Assembly (NCBI GenBank): GCA_038134485.1
Contig: JAYPVG010000039.1
Span: 1-20,561, forward strand
Direction of reading: 5' to 3'
DNA length: 20,561 nucleotides
DNA from: NORP240 sp038134485
GTDB lineage: Bacteria; Pseudomonadota; Gammaproteobacteria; Pseudomonadales; Pseudohongiellaceae
The position numbers and the translations under genes were made by a program. The notes under the pieces were generated by a model. That model did not search any database. It was given only the letters and a program-made list of their open reading frames with translations, and had not been told where the DNA came from. Positions 14,593-20,561 of the stretch are shown here, piece by piece. The number at the start of each line of letters is the position of its first letter. The first letter of the stretch is position 1.

Positions 14593-16416
14593 ATGCATGA
14601 AACCGTAAAAAAAGTTACCGAACGTATCCAACTGCGCAGCGCTGTGACGCGCCGCGCATATCTCGACAGAATCGATAGCAGCCAGCCCGGTGGTCGGCGA
14701 CGCCAGCTGATGGCCTGCAGTAACCTTGCCCATGGCACAGCGGCATGCTCCGCAGCAGACAAGACCAGGCTGCAGGCGGAAGGCATCCTGAATATTGGCA
14801 TCGTGTCGGCCTACAACGACATGCTGAGCGCTCACCAGCCGTACCACAGATACCCCGAAGTAATCCGCGCCGCAGCCGAGCAGTTCGGTGCTGTCGCCCA
14901 GTTCGCCGGCGGGGTCCCGGCAATGTGCGACGGCGTAACCCAGGGTGAAGCCGGCATGGATCTGTCATTGTTCAGCCGCGACGTGATCGCCCTGTCGACA
15001 GCCGTTGCCCTTTCCCACGAAATGTTCGACGCCGTGCTGTGCCTCGGCATCTGCGACAAGATCGTACCGGGATTGCTTATCGGAGCGCTGTCGTTCGGAC
15101 ACTTGCCGGTGCTGTTCGTACCAGCCGGTCCAATGCCGTCGGGAGTATCAAACAGAGAAAAGGCCAGGGTAAGGGAAGCCTACGCCCAGGGCGAGGCCGA
15201 CAGGAAAGACCTGCTGGCATCGGAATCCGCCGCCTACCACAGTCCTGGAACCTGCACCTTTTATGGCACCGCCAACAGCAACCAGATGCTGATGGAGTTT
15301 ATGGGTCTGCAGCTGCCCGGTGGCTCTTTCGTCAATCCCGATCATCCGATGCGCGACCTGTTAACCGCCGAAGCAGTCAGCCAGGTGCTGCAGCTGACTG
15401 CTGAGGGCGAAAACTATACGCCGCTGGCCCGATTGCTTGATGAAAAGGCAATAGTTAATGGAATGATAGGTCTATTAACAACCGGGGGATCTACCAACCA
15501 CACCATTCACCTGGTAGCCATCGCCCGGGCCGCGGGTATCCAGATCGACTGGTCTGACTTTGCCGAGCTTTCGCAGGCAGTGCCGCTGCTGGCCCGGGTT
15601 TATCCAAATGGCCTGGCGGACGTCAACCAGTTTCACGCAGCAGGCGGGCTGGGATTCCTGGTCCGGGAACTGCTCGAAGCCGGGTTGCTGCATGACGACG
15701 TATTCACCATCCGGGGCAGGGGGCTACACCATTTTGCCAGCGTACCGGTACTTGAGAACAATCGGCTTCACTGGAAGCCGGCGGAGCAAAACTCGGGAGA
15801 CCGCTCGGTATTGCGGGAGTTCGCCGCGCCGTTTCAGCAGGAAGGCGGGCTGCGACTGGTGGAAGGCAATATCGGTCGCGCTATGGTCAAGATTTCTGCG
15901 GTTGCCGAGGAGCATCAAGCTATCGAGGCGCAGGCCCGGGTGTTCACGTCCCAGGATGCGTTCATCGAAGCGTTTGAGGCCGGGGATTTGAACCGCGACC
16001 TGGTGGCGGTGGTGATCGGACAGGGCCCGCGGGCCAACGGCATGCCGGAGCTCCATAAACTGACCCCTTTCCTGGGTGTTTTACAGAACAAGGGCTACCG
16101 GGTCGCGTTGCTGACCGACGGACGCATGTCCGGGGCTTCCGGTAAGGTCCTGGCGGCGATCCAGGTGACCCCGGAAGCAGCGAATGGCGGGGCGATTGCC
16201 AGGCTACGGGACGGAGATCAGGTCAGGATCGATGCCGCAGCGGGTGTCCTGGAAACAGATCAGGATCTGACCGATCGAGCAGCGATTTCAATTGACCTGG
16301 GTCGCCATAACCATGGCACGGGCAGGGAACTATTCGCCATGTTTAGACAGAACGCCGGGTCCGCAGAGCAGGGTGCGAGTATATTCAAGGATTGCGAATG
16401 GACGCCAGCGAACTGA
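14593..16416 (+). CDS. edd: 6-phosphogluconate dehydratase (Entner-Doudoroff)
   Basis: The 607-residue enzyme of the IlvD/Edd family dehydrates 6-phosphogluconate to 2-keto-3-deoxy-6-phosphogluconate (KDPG). Its length matches E. coli Edd (603). Conserved blocks include GIVSAYNDMLSAHQPY (69-84), GGVPAMCDGVTQGEAGM (106-122), LCLGICDKIVPG (149-160) and PGTCTFYGTANSNQ (218-231). The cysteines at 112, 154 and 221 are the likely iron-sulfur ligand set. The reading frame is open further upstream to 14287, but that stretch overlaps pgl and lacks family similarity. The ATG at 14593 gives the normal MHETVKKVTERI start. The 3' end overlaps eda by 19 nt. Confidence 0.96.
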   Translation: MHETVKKVTERIQLRSAVTRRAYLDRIDSSQPGGRRRQLMACSNLAHGTAACSAADKTRLQAEGILNIGIVSAYNDMLSAHQPYHRYPEVIRAAAEQFGAVAQFAGGVPAMCDGVTQGEAGMDLSLFSRDVIALSTAVALSHEMFDAVLCLGICDKIVPGLLIGALSFGHLPVLFVPAGPMPSGVSNREKARVREAYAQGEADRKDLLASESAAYHSPGTCTFYGTANSNQMLMEFMGLQLPGGSFVNPDHPMRDLLTAEAVSQVLQLTAEGENYTPLARLLDEKAIVNGMIGLLTTGGSTNHTIHLVAIARAAGIQIDWSDFAELSQAVPLLARVYPNGLADVNQFHAAGGLGFLVRELLEAGLLHDDVFTIRGRGLHHFASVPVLENNRLHWKPAEQNSGDRSVLREFAAPFQQEGGLRLVEGNIGRAMVKISAVAEEHQAIEAQARVFTSQDAFIEAFEAGDLNRDLVAVVIGQGPRANGMPELHKLTPFLGVLQNKGYRVALLTDGRMSGASGKVLAAIQVTPEAANGGAIARLRDGDQVRIDAAAGVLETDQDLTDRAAISIDLGRHNHGTGRELFAMFRQNAGSAEQGASIFKDCEWTPAN

Positions 16417-17024
16417 TACCCGTCAAAAGCATCGTTCCGGTGGTGGTTATAAAGAACGCTGGTTGTGCCGCTGATCTTGGTATGCTGCTGGCCGATGCTG
16501 GTTTCGGTGCTATCGAGGTAACGTTGCGAACGCCCGTTGCACTCGAGGTTATTCAGCTCATTGCGACGAAAGTGCCGGGCCTTACGGTCGGAGCGGGCAG
16601 TATTAGAGATCCTGACCACTTCGTGCTTGTACGCAACTGCGGTGCCCAATTTGCTGTCAGTCCCGGGGCCAGTGATCGACTTGTTACCGCCGCAAAAGCG
16701 ATCGGCATGCCTTTTGTTCCCGGTGCAGCGACCCCCAGCGAGATGATCGCACTGCTGGAAAAAGGCTACCGCCTGCAGAAGTATTTCCCCGCTGAACTGT
16801 CAGGAGGCATGGCGAAGATAAAAGCGTTGTCTGCTCCACTACCCGAAATTAGGTTTTTCCCCACTGGCGGCATCAATGCGAATTCCGCCGGTGATTACCT
16901 TGCCATTGAGTGCGTACACTGTATCGGTGGCAGCTGGTTTGTGCCGGCAGATATGATTGAGGAAAAACGTTTTTCTGAAATGGCCTCACTGGCTCGTGAT
17001 GCGTTAAAAATTCCTCATGGCTGA
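16398..17024 (+). CDS. eda: KDPG aldolase (2-dehydro-3-deoxyphosphogluconate aldolase)
   Basis: The 208-residue enzyme splits KDPG into pyruvate and glyceraldehyde 3-phosphate, the last step specific to the Entner-Doudoroff route. It is a small TIM barrel with the catalytic glutamate E40 in GAIEVTLRT and the Schiff-base lysine K128 in YRLQKYFPAE. GAGSIRDP, PGAATPSE and FFPTGGIN are also present. The ATG at 16398 is chosen because AAGGA (16387-16391) lies 6 nt upstream. An in-frame TTG at 16392 would abut that site. It overlaps edd by 19 nt and glk by 8 nt, so translation is probably coupled. Confidence 0.96.
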   Translation: MDASELIPVKSIVPVVVIKNAGCAADLGMLLADAGFGAIEVTLRTPVALEVIQLIATKVPGLTVGAGSIRDPDHFVLVRNCGAQFAVSPGASDRLVTAAKAIGMPFVPGAATPSEMIALLEKGYRLQKYFPAELSGGMAKIKALSAPLPEIRFFPTGGINANSAGDYLAIECVHCIGGSWFVPADMIEEKRFSEMASLARDALKIPHG

Positions 17025-17982
17025 ATCCTATCGACTGGTAGCAGACATTGGCGGCACTAATGCTCGCTTTGCCCTGATTGAGCCGTTGGCTACCGACTAC
17101 AGCAATGAGAGTGTGTTGCTCTGTGGCGATTTTATTTCGCCGGAACAAGCCATCACCCACTATCTCGAGGCAGCCGGAGTCACTCAGCTTCAGGCAATTT
17201 GTTTCGCGGTGGCTGGTCCTGTTACCGACGGTAGCGTCGAACTGACCAACAACAACTGGCACATTCGCGCCGCGGCGCTGCAGTCCGCCTTCTGTGTCAG
17301 TGAAGTAAAATTACTCAACGATTTTGAAGCCATCGCTTACAGTCTTTCAGTACTCAAACCCGCCGATCTAAAAGTGATCGGACTGCCGCCCGCGCCTGAT
17401 CTGGCGGTGGCTCGTTTTACCGTCGGCGTAGTGGGTCCAGGAACCGGACTTGGTGCGGCCGCACTGCTGAAACGCGAGGAACGGCTATATTCTCTGATTA
17501 CCGAGGGCGGCCACGTCGGATTTGCTCCCGAGAATGGTCTGCAGAGGGCTGTCTGGGAGGTATTGGTAGGCCGCTTTGGTCGCGTCTCTGATGAACGGCT
17601 TCTGTCTGGCTCTGGCCTGGAAAATATTTATACCGCGCTTTCTGAAATACACGATATCCCTGCTCACCTGGTGTCAGCGGCAGAAATATTTGCGCAGTCT
17701 GACGACAATTTTCTGGCCAGTGAGACCGTGAGCCTGTTCTTCGAAGCACTGGGACAGGTAGCGGGAAATTTTGCCCTCAGCACGGGTGCCTTTGACGGCA
17801 TCTATATAGCCGGCGGTATAGCTAATCGATATCCAAACCTGCTGGCATCCAGCGCATTTCGGTCAGGGTTTGAAAATAAGGGGCGTCATCGACACATAAT
17901 GGAAGGTATTCCCACGCTGCTGATTACCCACCCGCAGCCGGGCCTGCTGGGAGCTTCCGTAGTGGCCAGGGATCTCGGTTGA
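17017..17982 (+). CDS. glk: Glucokinase (ATP-dependent, bacterial Glk type)
   Basis: The 321-residue cytoplasmic enzyme phosphorylates glucose to glucose 6-phosphate, the substrate of Zwf. It has the ATP-binding ADIGGTNARFAL (9-20), the catalytic ND pair N101-D102 in LLNDFEAIAYS, GPGTGLGAA (140-148) and the glucose-binding EGGHVGF (163-169). The length equals E. coli Glk (321). It is the last gene of the operon and overlaps eda by 8 nt. The presence of glucokinase fits supply of free glucose by the GH3 enzymes rather than by a phosphotransferase system. No terminator was seen in the 57 nt after the stop. Confidence 0.95.
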   Translation: MAESYRLVADIGGTNARFALIEPLATDYSNESVLLCGDFISPEQAITHYLEAAGVTQLQAICFAVAGPVTDGSVELTNNNWHIRAAALQSAFCVSEVKLLNDFEAIAYSLSVLKPADLKVIGLPPAPDLAVARFTVGVVGPGTGLGAAALLKREERLYSLITEGGHVGFAPENGLQRAVWEVLVGRFGRVSDERLLSGSGLENIYTALSEIHDIPAHLVSAAEIFAQSDDNFLASETVSLFFEALGQVAGNFALSTGAFDGIYIAGGIANRYPNLLASSAFRSGFENKGRHRHIMEGIPTLLITHPQPGLLGASVVARDLG

Positions 17983-18039
17983 ATGCTTTAATCACTTTAA
18001 TAGGTCATCCAGAACATTAAGGAATCCGTACCCGAAGGC

Positions 18040-18483
18040 ATGGATATTGTTTCCCTCCTTACCGTGTTATCCCTGGTTATGTCGGCTGTGCTGCTGGGCT
18101 CGATGGTTTTCTTTTCCGCCGTAGTTGCGCCCCTGATTTTTACCCGCCTGGAAATCGACGTTGCCGGGAAGCTGGTCCGCGCCATCTTCCCCTGGTATTA
18201 CTTGCTGATCATGGTCTGCGCCGGTGCCAGCGGGCTGAGTCTGCTAGCTGCGCTTCCTCTCAATGCCATGCTGTTGCTGGGGGTCGCTGCCTCCGCGACG
18301 TACTGTCGACAATTCTTGATGCCGCAGATCAATGCATTCAGAGATCGTGATCTTGAGGGTGACAAACAGGCAAGGCAGGTGTTCAGCAGGCTTCACAGAC
18401 GTTCGGAGATAATTAACGTGATGCAGGTTTTCGCCGTACTGGCTGTGTTTCTGCACCTGGCGTTTTTCATCGATGTCTCCTGA
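18040..18483 (+). CDS. Small membrane protein, DUF4149/TMEM205-like
   Basis: The 147-residue protein has four hydrophobic segments: about 5-34 (LTVLSLVMSAVLLGSMVFF), 48-72, 73-87 and 125-145. A charged stretch, DRDLEGDKQARQVFSRLHRRSE, precedes the last one. FFSAVVAPLIF near residue 25 and the FSRLHRRSEIINVMQ segment resemble the DUF4149 family, whose function is unknown. It is an inner-membrane protein by prediction. The start has GAAGG only 2 nt upstream, and no better start was found. It lies 57 nt after glk without a visible terminator, so read-through from the Entner-Doudoroff operon is possible, but a functional link is not implied. Confidence 0.75.
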   Translation: MDIVSLLTVLSLVMSAVLLGSMVFFSAVVAPLIFTRLEIDVAGKLVRAIFPWYYLLIMVCAGASGLSLLAALPLNAMLLLGVAASATYCRQFLMPQINAFRDRDLEGDKQARQVFSRLHRRSEIINVMQVFAVLAVFLHLAFFIDVS

Positions 18484-18551
18484 GTCGCAGACATCAACTT
18501 GTAGCAAAAAACCTTGTGGCCTTGCCGCGCGATTTACGAGGGTCGGACGGT

Positions 18552-19370
18552 ATGCCTGAAGGACCGGAAATCCGCCGTGCGGCTGACGGCATTGCAAGGG
18601 TTCTCAGCGAGCGGGTTGTCGAGGAGGTCAGCTTTGGATTGCCTGCTCTGAGTCATCGTGGTGAAGACTTTCAGGGTAGTCTGGTTTCCGCTATCGAAAC
18701 TCGCGGCAAGGCCTTACTTATTCATTTCGAGAACGGGCTGTCCATCTATTCCCATAATCAGCTCTACGGGCGCTGGTTCGTGGTTAAGAGAGACCGTTAT
18801 CCGAAAACCAATCGCTCGCTGCGGATGGCACTGCATACGGCCGAGCACAGCGCTCTACTTTACAGCGCTTCAGAGATCGCTGTGCTTGATAGCGATCAGC
18901 TCTCGCAACATCCTTTTCTCACACGCATCGGACCCGACGTTTTGGACAGTAAGGTGACATGGCGCGACATCGTCGGCAGGCTGCTTGATCCGCGTTTCAG
19001 GAATCGCTCTGTGGCCACCCTGTATCTTGATCAGGCCTTCATAGCCGGAATTGGTAACTATCTGCGCTCAGAAATACTCTTCGATGCCGGAATTAATCCT
19101 CGCTCCAGGCCCGCTGACTTGACTCGCAAGCAGTTAAACGGGCTATCCAGGAGTACGCTTTCTATCAGTATGCGGGCCTATCAGACGGGTGGAATTACCA
19201 ATACTGCAGCGCGGGTGAAGAAGCTGAAAAAATCAGGGACGAGGCGCAGCCAGTATCGCCACGCGGTATTTGGTCGCGATGGTGCAAGTTGCTATGTTTG
19301 CGATGAGCTTGTATTGAAAGACACCATGGCAGCGCGGCGCCTTTACTGGTGTCCTCTTTGTCAGTACTGA
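18552..19370 (+). CDS. nei: Endonuclease VIII (Nei), DNA glycosylase/AP lyase
   Basis: The 272-residue base-excision repair enzyme removes oxidised pyrimidines from DNA and nicks the abasic site. The N-terminus MPEGPEIRRAAD is the Nei hallmark, with P2 as nucleophile after methionine removal and E3 as catalytic acid; Fpg would read MPELPE. K53 in RGKALL, AGIGNYLRSEIL (165-176) in the helix-two-turns-helix, and a C-terminal zinc finger with C247, C250, C267 and C270 are all present. The frame is open upstream to 18516, but catalysis requires the free proline exposed by starting at 18552. It is followed after 12 nt by the RNase J-like gene. Confidence 0.94.
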   Translation: MPEGPEIRRAADGIARVLSERVVEEVSFGLPALSHRGEDFQGSLVSAIETRGKALLIHFENGLSIYSHNQLYGRWFVVKRDRYPKTNRSLRMALHTAEHSALLYSASEIAVLDSDQLSQHPFLTRIGPDVLDSKVTWRDIVGRLLDPRFRNRSVATLYLDQAFIAGIGNYLRSEILFDAGINPRSRPADLTRKQLNGLSRSTLSISMRAYQTGGITNTAARVKKLKKSGTRRSQYRHAVFGRDGASCYVCDELVLKDTMAARRLYWCPLCQY

Positions 19371-19382
19371 CAGCAGAATCCC

Positions 19383-20561
19383 ATGGTACCTACCCACAAG
19401 GATTTTTGGTTTTTACCCCTCGGCGGCTGCGGCGAAATCGGGATGAACCTGAACCTCTATGGCCATGCCGGCAAATGGCTGATGGTCGATTGCGGAGTCA
19501 CTTTTGAAAAATCGGAGCAGCGGCCAGGAGCAGGTAATCAGGTGGAAATGGCAGACCCTGCCTTTATCGCGAACCGTTATCAGTCGCTGGTAGGTATCGT
19601 TGCCACCCATGCTCACGAGGATCACATTGGGGCATTGCCGCATCTGTGGGAACAGTTCCGCTGTCCGATCTACACCACCCCGTTTACCCGCAACGTCATT
19701 CTGGGCAAGTTCAGACAGCACGGAATTGATGCGCCGGTCTATACCGTCAATTCGGGCGAGAACCTGCAGCTTGGTCCATTCTGTATCGAATGGCTACCCA
19801 TTACCCATTCCACGCCGGAAACTAACGCGCTGCTGATTACGACGGATGCCGGACGCGTTCTCCACACCGCGGACTGGAAGCTGGATTCTGCACCGGTGGT
19901 GGGAGCGGCAATCGCGCCGGAGAAATTTCAGAGTCTGGCACGACAAAAAATCGATGCCATTATATGCGACTCCACCAATGCCACCGTTACCGGGCACTCG
20001 GTATCAGAGGCCGAGCTGTTCGAGCCCCTGTTGGAGGTCGTGCGCAATACCGAGGGCCGCGTCGTGGTGGGCTGTTTTGCCAGCAATGTCGCGCGCCTGC
20101 AGACGCTTGGCAATATTGCCCATGTGACGAACCGCTACCTGGGTTTGCTCGGGCGTTCGCTGAAACGCATGGCGTCCTGCGCCGGCGCAGCTGGCTATCT
20201 GGCTGATAATTTCACTCCGGTCCATGCCCCGGATCTGGGGTACCTATTGCCGCAGGAAACCTTCGTCATTGCAACCGGCAGTCAGGGTGAAACTGGTGCC
20301 GCGCTTTACCGGCTGGCTGCCGATTCGCACCCTGACCTCAACCTGGCCGCGGGGGATCACGTGATCTTCAGCGCCAAGACCATTCCGGGTAACGAAGCCG
20401 AGGTTGCCGGCCTGATCAGTGCGTTCAGAAATCGGGGCATAAAGGTCACGCACGCCGATGAACACCCGAAGCCCATTCACGCGTCCGGCCATCCCTGCGG
20501 CGATGAGCTTGCGCAGATGTATCGTTGGGTCAAACCGCGACTGGCGGTGCCGGTTCACGGT
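19383..20561 (+). CDS. RNase J-like beta-CASP metallo-beta-lactamase-fold nuclease (3' end cut by window edge)
   Basis: The frame gives 393 residues up to the window edge. The N-terminal metallo-beta-lactamase fold has GGCGEIGMN (14-22), the metal motif THAHEDHIGALPH (75-87), H142 in THSTPETN and D164 in HTADWK. DSTNAT opens the beta-CASP part, and HASGHPCGDEL with VPVHG at the edge matches the later RNase J metal motifs. Family members are exo/endoribonucleases, so RNA processing is likely. Members are also annotated only as MBL-fold hydrolases in gammaproteobacteria, so the exact substrate is open. The start follows nei by 12 nt. The rest of the C-terminus lies beyond 20561. Confidence 0.88.
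   Translation, partial: MVPTHKDFWFLPLGGCGEIGMNLNLYGHAGKWLMVDCGVTFEKSEQRPGAGNQVEMADPAFIANRYQSLVGIVATHAHEDHIGALPHLWEQFRCPIYTTPFTRNVILGKFRQHGIDAPVYTVNSGENLQLGPFCIEWLPITHSTPETNALLITTDAGRVLHTADWKLDSAPVVGAAIAPEKFQSLARQKIDAIICDSTNATVTGHSVSEAELFEPLLEVVRNTEGRVVVGCFASNVARLQTLGNIAHVTNRYLGLLGRSLKRMASCAGAAGYLADNFTPVHAPDLGYLLPQETFVIATGSQGETGAALYRLAADSHPDLNLAAGDHVIFSAKTIPGNEAEVAGLISAFRNRGIKVTHADEHPKPIHASGHPCGDELAQMYRWVKPRLAVPVHG

Noticed and set aside
17983..18039. Terminator after glk
   Set aside because: I looked for a stem followed by T residues and found none. The gap holds only AT-rich sequence.
1..20561. CRISPR array, tRNA/rRNA gene, insertion sequence or prophage
   Set aside because: No repeat-spacer pattern, cloverleaf-like segment, transposase frame or phage gene was found by eye. 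The coding layout is ordinary chromosomal.

Overview
The window reads as a chromosomal segment of a Gram-negative, probably marine, gammaproteobacterium that degrades beta-glucans. The evidence for this is a TonB-dependent outer-membrane receptor, glycoside hydrolases of carbohydrate-utilisation type, an Entner-Doudoroff gene set and a Nei-type DNA glycosylase. The taxonomic guess rests on protein style only, with no marker gene.

Region 1 (1-9468) is a sugar-utilisation locus. A GPH-family symporter (minus strand, cut by the left edge) is divergent from a tight four-gene operon: a BglX-like GH3 beta-glucosidase, a sugar-porter MFS transporter, an exported clan GH-A TIM-barrel hydrolase and a compact ExoP-like GH3 exo-beta-glucanase. 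The gaps are 3 nt, 1 nt and a TGATG stop/start overlap. The operon converges on a LacI-family regulator, and the two stop codons overlap in a shared CTAG. Three copies of the palindrome TGACAGCGCTGTCA (two perfect, one with a single mismatch) lie at 893-910, 9258-9271 and 9294-9309. They sit on the divergent GPH/GH3 promoter region and on a near-consensus promoter in front of the TonB receptor gene. The LacI protein is the obvious candidate to bind them.

Region 2 (9469-12332) is a 938-residue TonB-dependent receptor with a GTG start and a strong ribosome binding site, closed by a perfect 12-bp stem terminator.

Region 3 (12333-17982) is a five-gene operon, zwf-pgl-edd-eda-glk. It encodes glucose phosphorylation and the whole Entner-Doudoroff route to pyruvate plus glyceraldehyde 3-phosphate. 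A sigma70-like promoter whose spacer is an inverted repeat lies before zwf.

Region 4 (17983-20561) looks like housekeeping: a small DUF4149-like membrane protein, nei (endonuclease VIII) and the first 393 codons of an RNase J-like beta-CASP metallo-beta-lactamase-fold nuclease, cut by the right edge.

Put together, the inferred flow is this. The TonB receptor takes up a glucan oligomer and the exported GH-A enzyme trims it in the periplasm. Two inner-membrane transporters import the products, and two GH3 enzymes without signal peptides release glucose in the cytoplasm. Glk and the Entner-Doudoroff enzymes then burn it. No recognised endo-glucanase (such as GH16 or GH17) lies in the window, so the polymer-cutting step is either the GH-A enzyme or encoded elsewhere.
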